Assembly (NCBI GenBank): GCA_022712835.1
Contig: JAFLJU010000627.1
Location: 1-6,177, forward strand
From: Desulfobacteraceae bacterium
GTDB taxonomy: Bacteria; Desulfobacterota; Desulfobacteria; Desulfobacterales; Desulfobacteraceae
Direction of reading: 5' to 3'
Length of the DNA stretch: 6,177 nucleotides
In this document: one piece after another, positions 1-6,177 of the stretch
How positions within the stretch are numbered: the first letter of the stretch is position 1
Layout: each line of letters starts with the position of its first letter
Program-made: the position numbers and the translations under genes
The notes under the pieces: model-generated
What the model saw: only the letters and a program-made list of their open reading frames with translations
Databases searched by the model: none
What the model was told of the DNA's origin: nothing

Positions 1-1
1 G

Positions 2-448
2 ATCCGGTTTGCAACCGAGGATATTGGCCTGGCAGATCCCGGTGCATTGACCATGGCCTTGAATGCCAGCGAGTCTTTTCGGATACTGGGCCATCCCGAA
101 GGGGACGGGTCTTTGTTCCAGGCCGCGGTATATCTTGCCACGGCTCCCAAGAGTAATGCGGTTTATGTCGCCCATAAAGCGGTAAAGCAGTTGGTGGCCA
201 CCACCGGATACCAACCGGTTCCCCTTCACATCCGCAATGCCCCCACCTCTTTGATGAAACAGATGTCCTATGGCAAAGGGTATCTATACGCCCACGACCA
301 TAAGGACGGGTTTGTGCCCCAATCTTATCTGCCTTCTAACATGGAAGAGGCGCGGTTTTATTTTCCCACCCAAAGGGGATATGAAAAAATCGTGAAGCAG
401 CGTCTTGAGGCGTGGCTTGAATTGAAAAAAAACGACCAGAAAAAATAA
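2..448 (+). CDS. rarA: RarA/MgsA replication-associated recombination ATPase, C-terminal part (5' end outside window)
   Basis: This is the last 148 residues of a RarA (MgsA, WHIP/Mgs1 homologue) protein, a clamp-loader-like AAA+ ATPase acting at stalled replication forks; the full family protein is usually about 430-450 residues. The reading frame is open from base 2, so the Walker A, Walker B and sensor motifs lie upstream of the window. What remains is the C-terminal tetramerisation region with its strongly conserved signatures: RFATEDIGLADP at the very start, LATAPKSNAVYVAHKA in the middle, and VPLHIRNAPTSLMKQMSYG followed by KGYLYAHDH, then the YLP and Y/F-P-T-RG-E segments near the end. 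The TTG at 47 and ATG at 53 are internal codons, not the start. The protein ends in a lysine-rich tail. It converges with the protease gene, with 42 bases between the two stop codons and no clear intrinsic terminator. Identification is secure from the motifs. Confidence 0.95.
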   Translation: MRFATEDIGLADPGALTMALNASESFRILGHPEGDGSLFQAAVYLATAPKSNAVYVAHKAVKQLVATTGYQPVPLHIRNAPTSLMKQMSYGKGYLYAHDHKDGFVPQSYLPSNMEEARFYFPTQRGYEKIVKQRLEAWLELKKNDQKK

Positions 449-490
449 AATTTTAAAAATCCTGGGATACAATCTGTCAGAAGGTGATAA

Positions 491-3400
491 CTATTTCCCG
501 GAAGGGGTTCTTAAGTGGATCATCCGGGAAAGGGCAAAATCGTATTCATTCCAGTCGTCCAGATAGGTACTCAAGGCTTCCCTGTAATGGTGTGCTGCGG
601 TTTCTTTGTCTCCCTCTCCTTCCGCCCAAAATCCTAAGGCCGTATGAAGGGTGATCAGTTTTTCAGGATCTTTACCGGTCAGTTTTACTATGGTTTGGTC
701 CGGGGTTCCCCGGGACAGGTGCTTGCTGATAATTTTGTACCAGGGGTCCTTGATCCGGGATTGGAAGTCGGAGAGGTATGCCTTTGCCACTTCTTGGGAG
801 TCGGTTATCTTAAGAATTTCACCCTTTAAAAGCCCCAGGCTCAGACCCATGGCCGTCTCCCGGGAGGGTAGGGCCGAAAATAGATCAATAAATTCCACCG
901 TTTTTTCCCATTCAGCGTTCATGGCATGGAAAAAGGCAATCTGGCCCATGATGCTCCGATTGTCCGGTACCAGCGCCAAGAGGGCGTTGTAGGTAGTGGT
1001 TTTTTCTTCATTATCCGTTTTAGGGGATGCAAATCGGTGGATCAGGGTGGCGGCTATCGCATATTTTGCTTTTGTTTTTTCTCTGTTTTCATCGGCCTGT
1101 TTTCGGAATTGGATTTTCCGGGCCTGGTATCTTGCTTGGGTTTTGGGAGTGTCTTTTGCACCAACAATCTGTTTTTCTAGAAGATCCTCAAATCTTGCAA
1201 AGGCTAAAAAATACAAGTAGTCGTTGGCTGCAGCGGTCAAAACCGCATCTTTGTAACATTGTAAGCCTGGGTCTATCTGGTTTGCCTCTTCTTTCATAAG
1301 GCCCTGGATAAACAGCCGCCAGGCTTTTTGAGCATCATTTTCAAAATCAACCTTTCCTGGATCCATTTCTAATCTTTTGTCCAACACCCTTGCCAGATAT
1401 CCTGAAAATTCATCCGGGTGTTGCCAGTTCATGGTAAACAACTGACTTGTCAGGCCCTGACTGGTTTTCTGACCCGTGATCCAGTCGATGATATAAAGCA
1501 TAAGCCTTGCATTGGTGTTGGTCGGGTCAATGGAAATCAGTTGGGCGAACAGTTTTCGGCTTGTGTCAAGATTATTGCTGCAAAAGTGGAACATGGCCCC
1601 TGTATAGAATAATGCGGGATCCTTGCTGGTTTCAAGCAGGGTGTCGGTGAGGGCGGCGGCTTGTTTGTATTGATGTTTCAGGGCAATATCAATGACCTGG
1701 GTCAGTTTAATGTCTAGGGAAAAATCCAGTTTGCCGTCCCATTTTTTATGGCCTGCTTTTAGATCTTTTACAAAGCTTGCTGGCCTTGAAATGGGCAGAA
1801 TCAGTCCAAAGTCAGACAGGGGCATATTCATGGGCGTCTGGCTTGCGGATTGATCCGTCACCACCCCCGATGCAATCCCGATGACATGACCTTTGGCATT
1901 GACCGCAGGTCCACCGCTGTTCCCCTTGTAAATGGAGGAATCCACCTGGATGATTTCTTTGGTACTCCGCCGGACATGTCCCCTTGTGATACTGGCGTTG
2001 ATATGATCGTTCTGGGTCCTGTGTCCAAAGGGAAATCCAAGGATGATTACAGGGGACAGTCGTTTTATCTGGGCGGCATCCAGGTCCGGTTCCAGGGGCA
2101 GAGGGATGAGATTTTCAGGAACATTATCTATCTTTAGTACGGCAAAATCATGTTTAAAAGGAGAATTAATCCTTTCGCCAGTTTTGCTAGATGCCCTGGG
2201 TACTCCCACAATCCGCAGATTATTTTTCCCGTCGGATCGGAATGCCGAATCCAGATAATAGGCATCGGATAGTTCAAGGCTTCTTTTAAGGTCCGGCAGG
2301 CGGTTAAAGGCTTTCTCCCCCTCAAACCAGAGAAACATGCGATGGTTAAATTCAAGCGTTGTTCCCATCTGCTTGTATTGGTGGTACAATTGAAAAAGTG
2401 CCGGATCTTCCAGCCAGGGACAGGCCACATGGCGGTTGGTCAAAATATATCCCTGTTTGTCCATCAGAAAAGCGGTCCCTTCCACCTTGTTTTTATAGAC
2501 TACCTTTGTTGAATCGGTGAGCCAATATTCAACCATTAAAAACCCAATGGAATCGGTATAGGTTTCAATAAAATCGGAAAAGACAATCTCTTTGTTGTCC
2601 TGGCGGGTTTCCATAAAAATACGGGAACCCGTATTCACGGCAAGAATCCCCGCAAGGATTAAAAGCAGCAGGAGTACCATCCGTCTAAACCAGTTTCGCA
2701 TTTTGAGCCTGGGTTTTGGGTGGGGGGGCAGGGGAAAAACAGATTTGTGGGGCAACTGGTCTAAAATCCGGTAAAGGGAAGACACAACCGTTGCCATGGT
2801 TTGGGGCCTTTGATCCGGGTCATCGGATAGCATCACCCTTATCAAAATCCTCAAATCCGGATCAAGCCCTTTAATCTTGCCCACCTGGGATGAAAACTTA
2901 ACAAGGTTGAGGTCGGCGGTCATCAGTTCAATGAAAAGTTTGCCCAGGGACCAGATTTCGGTCCTGGAATCAATGGCCCGTTCATTGACCATATCCGGGT
3001 GACAGGTCAATAATTTTTTGAGCATGGGACCATGGTGGGTGGCCCGGGGATTTAAAAACCGGGATAATTTGTAATTGATTTTTACAGCCAGGTTTCGGGT
3101 GTTGTCCTTGGGAATTAAGATGTCGTCAAGAATGAGATAGGGCATGAAGTGGTCATGGGCATGAAGCGTTTCCAGGGCCGATGCAATATTAGAAAACAGC
3201 GTCACCATCTGCCGTTGATCCTTTAAAATACCGGAAACAAAAATATTGCCCCAATTGTCTGCCTCCACCCATTCACTGATTCGGTACCAGTGCCCCGTAT
3301 CGCTTTTTTTGATGGCATAATGCTGGACAAAGAGATCCGGGGGCAGTTTGGCCAACTTCGTAATTTCTGTTTTAAGTCGTAGGGCAATATCCTCATTGAC

Positions 3401-3613
3401 CCCGGATTGATCCGTGAATAGCCGTATGGTGACCGGCTTAACCCCATTTTCTTTAACCGCCTTGCACACAAGGGAAGAGCGGCCTTCATGGATGATATTT
3501 ATGATGCGATATTCATCAATGAACCTCATCCCTTCCACCAGAAGGCTGCCGCATGCCGGGCAGGTGGTAATGCTTTGGGCAATAATTTGTCCGCAGGAGG
3601 TGCACCGCTTCAT
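491..3613 (-). CDS. Zinc ribbon - pseudokinase - transmembrane - trypsin-like serine protease - TPR protein
   Basis: A 1040-residue multidomain protein with no gene name I recognise. Residues 4-21 form a zinc ribbon (C4, C7, C18, C21). Residues about 34-285 have a Ser/Thr protein-kinase fold: the C-lobe pattern DSRTEIWSLGKLFIELMTA (215-233) and DPDQRP (265-270) are recognisable. The catalytic motifs are lost: the VAIK lysine is Arg64, HRD is replaced by MPY (157-159), and DFG by NYK (180-182). After a proline/basic linker, residues about 308-327 form one transmembrane helix; the basic stretch before it puts the kinase-like part in the cytoplasm and the rest in the periplasm. Residues about 355-615 are an S1C/HtrA-type protease with His395 (TNRHVA), Asp489 (HDFAVLKI) and Ser566 (GNSGGPA). 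No PDZ domain follows; residues about 630-1036 are helical with TPR-like units, clearest at 667-699 and 989-1024. The ATG at 3613 has AGAGAG about 8 bases upstream and directly precedes the zinc ribbon. The gene follows the thiolase-like gene by 87 bases. A pseudo-sensor controlling a periplasmic protease is inferred; no substrate can be named. Confidence 0.9.
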   Translation of the reverse strand: MKRCTSCGQIIAQSITTCPACGSLLVEGMRFIDEYRIINIIHEGRSSLVCKAVKENGVKPVTIRLFTDQSGVNEDIALRLKTEITKLAKLPPDLFVQHYAIKKSDTGHWYRISEWVEADNWGNIFVSGILKDQRQMVTLFSNIASALETLHAHDHFMPYLILDDILIPKDNTRNLAVKINYKLSRFLNPRATHHGPMLKKLLTCHPDMVNERAIDSRTEIWSLGKLFIELMTADLNLVKFSSQVGKIKGLDPDLRILIRVMLSDDPDQRPQTMATVVSSLYRILDQLPHKSVFPLPPHPKPRLKMRNWFRRMVLLLLLILAGILAVNTGSRIFMETRQDNKEIVFSDFIETYTDSIGFLMVEYWLTDSTKVVYKNKVEGTAFLMDKQGYILTNRHVACPWLEDPALFQLYHQYKQMGTTLEFNHRMFLWFEGEKAFNRLPDLKRSLELSDAYYLDSAFRSDGKNNLRIVGVPRASSKTGERINSPFKHDFAVLKIDNVPENLIPLPLEPDLDAAQIKRLSPVIILGFPFGHRTQNDHINASITRGHVRRSTKEIIQVDSSIYKGNSGGPAVNAKGHVIGIASGVVTDQSASQTPMNMPLSDFGLILPISRPASFVKDLKAGHKKWDGKLDFSLDIKLTQVIDIALKHQYKQAAALTDTLLETSKDPALFYTGAMFHFCSNNLDTSRKLFAQLISIDPTNTNARLMLYIIDWITGQKTSQGLTSQLFTMNWQHPDEFSGYLARVLDKRLEMDPGKVDFENDAQKAWRLFIQGLMKEEANQIDPGLQCYKDAVLTAAANDYLYFLAFARFEDLLEKQIVGAKDTPKTQARYQARKIQFRKQADENREKTKAKYAIAATLIHRFASPKTDNEEKTTTYNALLALVPDNRSIMGQIAFFHAMNAEWEKTVEFIDLFSALPSRETAMGLSLGLLKGEILKITDSQEVAKAYLSDFQSRIKDPWYKIISKHLSRGTPDQTIVKLTGKDPEKLITLHTALGFWAEGEGDKETAAHHYREALSTYLDDWNEYDFALSRMIHLRTPSGK

Positions 3614-3700
3614 TTAAATACTCTCTTTATGGGGCGATTCGTCTGTCTTGGATTTCCTTGTAACCTTTTTTGGAGACTCTTTAAACGGGTCCGTTGGGAA

Positions 3701-5194
3701 TTAAAACAGGGCAATGGTCATATTTTGTTTTTGATCAAATCGGAGCGTCACCGATTCTCCCACCATGTTCTGGGAGGATAATTGTTTGAATATATCAGGG
3801 TCGGACAAGGTTCTGGCAATGAAACGCTTACCTTTGGCTGTCCTGCCATAGAGGACGGCGTAGGCAGGCAAGTGGTCCCTGGTATGGACAATGGTATATG
3901 TTTCAATGGTGCCGCTCCCGGTTGGCTGTTCGTCAATTTTTAAGGGGAGGGGGCCTGCCAGGTAGTTTTTCTGATCTTCAACATCAATGGTTGTAAGCGG
4001 TTTTGTGGGGGGAATGCTGGAGTATATACCGGCTGCGTGTTTGTGCATGAACCATCCCAGGGCGGTTACCAAACCGGTTTTTTTCTTCCCTTGTGCGATC
4101 ATTTCGGCCAGGGTGGCAATGGCGTGGAGATTGTAGTTGTTTCCAGGGCCCCCGAAAAAACCCAAACCGCCGGTGAGGGTGAGGGGTCTTGGGTCTTCTT
4201 CGCCAAGGTTTAACATCTTTCTGGCAATGGAGACGGCACAGGGAAAACAGGAATATAGATCAAAACAATCCATGTCTGAAAGTTCAAGCCCCGAGCGATC
4301 CAGGGCTTTTTTCACCGCGGCTTCCAGAGGCGGGCTCACCGTAAAATCTGATTTTTCGATCATAAATCGTTGGCGGTCCTCGGCATACCCACCCCCCAGA
4401 AAATAGACGGTCTGTCGGTTAGGGCGGTGGTGTTTTTTTGCGGCCTCTTCAGACATCAGAATAACGGCGGCCCCCTGGTCCACCGTGACAAAGGAGTTCA
4501 TAAATTTTGTATAGGGAAAGGCGATGGGCCGATTGTGGGGAGACTGGGTGACAATTTCTTCGGGTGTTCTGGTTTTTTTGCTCCAGGAATGGGGGTGGGA
4601 GGCTGCCACCTGACTGAAGCCTGCCCACAGGTTTCCCACCTTGTTTAAATAGGCGGTAATGTCTAATCCGGACGCTGCCCAGAGGGCTGTTTCAAATAAT
4701 GGGAATCCCTGCATGGGGTGTTCAATCCCGTATGAATTTTCAAGCCCGGTGGTTCCCGAGGCATCATCACCGGTATAGTCCTTGGGGATTCCTCTTAAAA
4801 GTGCGCTTTCCTCGTTTTGTATGGTTTCTCCTCTTAGAACATAGGCTTCTGCCCCCACCACCAAAATCGAGTCCAACTCCCCCCGGGCAATCATTGCTGC
4901 GGCTTTGTTGACAAGTGTCTGGGGAGAGTTTCCCCCTATTTTTGAAACATAATTGAATTTTGGGGATGCGCCTAATTTTGCTGCAAGTTGCGCTGGGGGT
5001 GCCGGAAAAAATGCACTGAGACTTTTTACCACCATGATACCATCCACCCGGGCCAATGCTTTCGGGTCTGTTAGCTTTAAAGCAGCGTTCTGGGATGCCT
5101 GGACCATCAGTCCCATGGGGTCTTGCGCCGGTGTTTGTAACTTTTTGGGCTGTGTAACCTGGCCCCACCCTGCAACAACAACATTCTTTTTCAT
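3701..5194 (-). CDS. Thiolase-like protein (SCP2-thiolase/TLP1 type) with C-terminal OB-like domain
   Basis: This 497-residue protein has a thiolase fold, often annotated as acetyl-CoA acetyltransferase. The N-terminal half carries the thiolase core, including ARGELDSILVVGAEAYVL (103-120) and VDQGAAVILMSEEAA (238-252). Catalytic positions differ from classical thiolases: the nucleophilic-cysteine loop reads IGGNSPQ (86-92) with no Cys, the NEAF/HDCF loop reads YSCFP (314-318), the GHP loop becomes GFFGGPGNNYN (345-355), and the CxG loop is ALGWFMHKHAAG (378-389). From memory, these replacements and the extra C-terminal domain (about 405-497, with VHTRDHLPAYAVLYGR at 436-451) fit the thiolase-like type 1 (TLP1) group, whose extra domain resembles an OB fold. 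The reaction is uncertain: acyl-CoA or polyketide-like substrate binding is likely, Claisen condensation or thiolysis by the usual Cys mechanism is not. The ATG at 5194 has AAAGGA with 5-6 bases spacing, which supports the start. It sits between the NRDE and protease genes on the same strand. Confidence 0.88.
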   Translation of the reverse strand: MKKNVVVAGWGQVTQPKKLQTPAQDPMGLMVQASQNAALKLTDPKALARVDGIMVVKSLSAFFPAPPAQLAAKLGASPKFNYVSKIGGNSPQTLVNKAAAMIARGELDSILVVGAEAYVLRGETIQNEESALLRGIPKDYTGDDASGTTGLENSYGIEHPMQGFPLFETALWAASGLDITAYLNKVGNLWAGFSQVAASHPHSWSKKTRTPEEIVTQSPHNRPIAFPYTKFMNSFVTVDQGAAVILMSEEAAKKHHRPNRQTVYFLGGGYAEDRQRFMIEKSDFTVSPPLEAAVKKALDRSGLELSDMDCFDLYSCFPCAVSIARKMLNLGEEDPRPLTLTGGLGFFGGPGNNYNLHAIATLAEMIAQGKKKTGLVTALGWFMHKHAAGIYSSIPPTKPLTTIDVEDQKNYLAGPLPLKIDEQPTGSGTIETYTIVHTRDHLPAYAVLYGRTAKGKRFIARTLSDPDIFKQLSSQNMVGESVTLRFDQKQNMTIALF

Positions 5195-5206
5195 CGTAAT
5201 CCTTTT

Positions 5207-5228
5207 CCAATAGTATCCAAATAGTATC
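5207..5228. repeat. Tandem 11-base direct repeat upstream of the thiolase-like gene
   Basis: Two adjacent 11-base units, CCAATAGTATC (5207-5217) and CAAATAGTATC (5218-5228), match at 10 of 11 positions. On the minus strand they read GATACTATTTG then GATACTATTGG and end just before the AAGGA ribosome-binding site of the thiolase-like gene. One helical turn of spacing is what a dimeric regulator or an RNA-binding protein would use, but the repeat may be chance. Function is unknown. Confidence 0.5.
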
Positions 5229-5230
5229 TG

Positions 5231-5248
5231 GGGGGATCTTTGTCCCCC
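5231..5248. other. G/C hairpin in the NRDE-thiolase intergenic leader
   Basis: A perfect 6-base-pair inverted repeat, GGGGGA (5231-5236) and TCCCCC (5243-5248), with a 6-base loop. It lies between the NRDE stop codon and the thiolase-like start. Neither strand has a T-run after the stem, so it is not a standard rho-independent terminator. In a shared minus-strand transcript it could act as a stabilising or processing hairpin that sets relative expression of the two genes. That role is inference. Confidence 0.5.
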
Positions 5249-5282
5249 TATCTTTGCGTCAAGATGCCCGGTTTGTCAATAT

Positions 5283-6056
5283 TCAGGGGAAAAAAGAAAA
5301 ATACCGATCTTTGTGGGAGGGGGTCCTGGGGATTTTATCTTGAAAATAGGTTCTCTCAGTCACCTGAATTTCTCCCTGGGAGGTGATGCACATAACAACG
5401 GAGGAGCGAGTGCCGTAGGAGGGACTTTTGATGAACATTGGGGATAAAAGTTGTTCCCATTCAAGTCCGACACCGGTATCGGGCAGCAGGTGATCCGGGG
5501 GGTGGGAGGAATCAGACAACAGGTCAAACAGGGTTTCAGGGGTCAGGTTATCGGCATGGATTGCCCGGGCAAGTGCTTTTTTCCCGGTGGCCACCTTGGG
5601 CCAGGGTGTATTCAAAAAGTGGTTGCTCAACCCGTGGACCCCCGGGGGAACAGGGGTGATCTTTTGATTCTGGTTTGAAAAATGATACAGATGGTGACCA
5701 TTTCCCACAAGAAGGTTAAATCCATTGTAGCAGGAGGCTTTTTCCCTTAGTATTTTAAGGTCGTCAAGCATGTTGTGGTCAGATTCAAGGAAATTTACGA
5801 TGATATTCCCCCGGGAAGGAGCATTTTGCCTGAGCGTGGAAAGGTCACGGTAATTGGTCAGTGCCGCGAATCTGCCCTTGGTATTGATTCCGAACCAGGT
5901 GCCGCCGTGTTCCATGTCTTTACCTGCCAGTATGGAGGGATTTTCCTGCCAAAAATCCATGGCGGCCGTGGGTCTTTGATAAAATTCATCTCGGTTGGCC
6001 GCCAGTATAAGGGGGAATGAAGTGGATGCTTTAACCCCAAAGAGAAGTAAACACAT
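5283..6056 (-). CDS. NRDE family protein (TANGO2-like)
   Basis: A 257-residue protein of the NRDE/TANGO2 family, full length for bacterial members. The N-terminus MCLLLF with Cys at position 2 is typical and fits an N-terminal-nucleophile-like fold in which Met removal would expose Cys2. The family-naming motif is at residues 21-24 within ILAANRDEFYQRPT (17-30). Other conserved pieces are GGTWFGIN (51-58), ALTNYRD (65-71), SRG (81-83), NGFNLLVG (111-118), GLSNHFLNTPWPKV (142-155) and YGTRSSVV (214-221). No signal peptide is evident, so it is probably cytoplasmic. The biochemical role of bacterial members is not established; the eukaryotic homologue TANGO2 has been linked to lipid/acyl-CoA and haem handling, and the thiolase-like neighbour makes an acyl-CoA connection plausible. 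The ATG at 6056 has AAGGA 7 bases upstream. The gene is first in the minus-strand run and has the best promoter candidate of the window. Confidence 0.92.
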   Translation of the reverse strand: MCLLLFGVKASTSFPLILAANRDEFYQRPTAAMDFWQENPSILAGKDMEHGGTWFGINTKGRFAALTNYRDLSTLRQNAPSRGNIIVNFLESDHNMLDDLKILREKASCYNGFNLLVGNGHHLYHFSNQNQKITPVPPGVHGLSNHFLNTPWPKVATGKKALARAIHADNLTPETLFDLLSDSSHPPDHLLPDTGVGLEWEQLLSPMFIKSPSYGTRSSVVMCITSQGEIQVTERTYFQDKIPRTPSHKDRYFSFFP

Positions 6057-6100
6057 GGATAATTCCTTGTTTTTTGTCGGTCTGTTTGTTATGGACCTTA

Positions 6101-6129
6101 ATTAATATAGCTAAAAAGTAGCTGTTAAT
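6101..6129. promoter_or_regulatory. Imperfect inverted repeat over the NRDE promoter (candidate operator)
   Basis: The arms are ATTAA (6101-6105) with TTAAT (6125-6129), and AGCTA (6109-6113) with TAGCT (6119-6123), around the centre AAAAG. The two halves are separated by three bases on the left and one on the right, so symmetry is broken by a bulge. The dyad covers the -10 box and spacer of the predicted minus-strand promoter, a position where a repressor would block transcription. It may also affect the divergent gene starting at 6163. The regulator is unknown. Confidence 0.4.
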
Positions 6130-6132
6130 CAA
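6104..6132 (-). promoter_or_regulatory. Sigma-70-type promoter candidate for the NRDE gene
   Basis: On the minus strand, TTGATT (6127-6132, 4 of 6 to the -35 consensus) and TATATT (6104-6109, 5 of 6 to the -10 consensus) are separated by exactly 17 bases. Transcription would start near 6097 and give a leader of about 40 bases before the ATG at 6056. The region is AT-rich, so a chance match is possible, but spacing and location are right. Confidence 0.5.
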
Positions 6133-6162
6133 AAAAAAATCAATATGAATGGAGACCTTATC

Positions 6163-6177
6163 ATGAAAGAAGTTGTA
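6163..6177 (+). CDS. Start of a divergent gene (first five codons, cut by window end)
   Basis: Only M-K-E-V-V is visible. The ATG at 6163 is preceded by GGAG at 6151-6154, with 8 bases of spacing, a good ribosome-binding site; the in-frame ATG at 6145 (adding MNGDLI) lies upstream of that site and is less likely. An MKEVV opening is common in acetyl-CoA acetyltransferases (classical thiolases), and a thiolase-like gene is nearby, but five residues cannot settle the identity. It is divergent from the NRDE gene and shares a 106-base intergenic region with it. Confidence 0.55.

Noticed and set aside
449..490. Bidirectional terminator between the convergent rarA and protease genes
   Set aside because: The 42 bases are AT-rich but I find no stem with a following T-run in either direction.
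651..992. 113-codon plus-strand open frame
   Set aside because: It lies wholly antisense to the TPR region of the protease gene, has no recognisable motif, and several overlapping plus-strand frames there look equally random.
2134..2430. 98-codon minus-strand open frame inside the protease domain
   Set aside because: It is a shifted frame of the protease gene, whose true frame carries His395, Asp489 and Ser566 without interruption.
491..3613. Annotation as an active Ser/Thr protein kinase or as an ordinary HtrA/DegP protease
   Set aside because: The HRD, DFG and VAIK motifs are missing, and the protease lacks a PDZ domain and carries a long insertion and a TPR tail.
3684..3695. Palindrome AACGG-GT-CCGTT just downstream of the thiolase-like stop codon
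   Set aside because: The loop is only two bases and no T-run follows on the minus strand, so it does not make a convincing intrinsic terminator.
4767..5210. 147-codon minus-strand open frame rich in Cys and Gly
   Set aside because: It is an out-of-frame shadow of the thiolase-like gene; the thiolase frame has clear family motifs and the ribosome-binding site.
5231..5248. The G/C hairpin as a rho-independent terminator for the NRDE gene
   Set aside because: No T-rich stretch follows the stem on either strand; it is kept only as a hairpin of unknown role.
6094..6160. GACCTTA repeated at 6094-6100 and 6154-6160, 60 bases apart
   Set aside because: Seven bases is too short to distinguish from chance in an AT-rich intergenic region.

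Overview
The window looks like chromosomal DNA of a Gram-negative bacterium with moderate GC. The protein style (a zinc-ribbon/kinase-like/protease fusion, a TLP1-type thiolase-like protein and an NRDE protein beside fatty-acid-type genes) resembles sulfate-reducing Desulfobacterota (Desulfobacterales-like). This assignment is inference from gene content; there is no rRNA or other marker here.

Layout. (1) Positions 2-448, plus strand: the 3' end of rarA (mgsA), a replication-fork AAA+ ATPase whose 5' part lies outside the window. (2) Positions 491-3613, minus strand, convergent with rarA: a 1040-residue multidomain membrane protein. It has an N-terminal CxxC/CxxC zinc ribbon, a protein-kinase-like domain with all catalytic motifs lost, one transmembrane helix, a trypsin/HtrA-type serine protease with an intact His-Asp-Ser triad, and a long TPR-like helical C-terminus. 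(3) Positions 3701-5194, minus strand: a thiolase-like protein of the SCP2-thiolase/TLP1 type lacking the classical catalytic cysteines. (4) Positions 5283-6056, minus strand: an NRDE (TANGO2-like) protein. (5) Positions 6163-6177, plus strand: the first five codons of a divergent gene cut by the window edge.

The three minus-strand genes run head to tail with gaps of 88 and 87 bases and could be one transcription unit. The best promoter candidate lies upstream of the NRDE gene, in the divergent intergenic region, and is covered by an imperfect inverted repeat. The NRDE-thiolase leader holds a G/C hairpin and a tandem 11-base repeat, so the thiolase gene may also have its own control.

The thiolase-like and NRDE proteins plausibly act around acyl-CoA or lipid metabolism. 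The kinase-like/protease protein looks like a transmembrane sensor or quality-control factor: a cytoplasmic pseudokinase that could signal to, or be signalled by, a periplasmic protease with a TPR substrate-binding arm. It is the most unusual item here. I see no RNA genes, CRISPR arrays, insertion sequences or integration sites, and no gene-free stretch over 300 bases.
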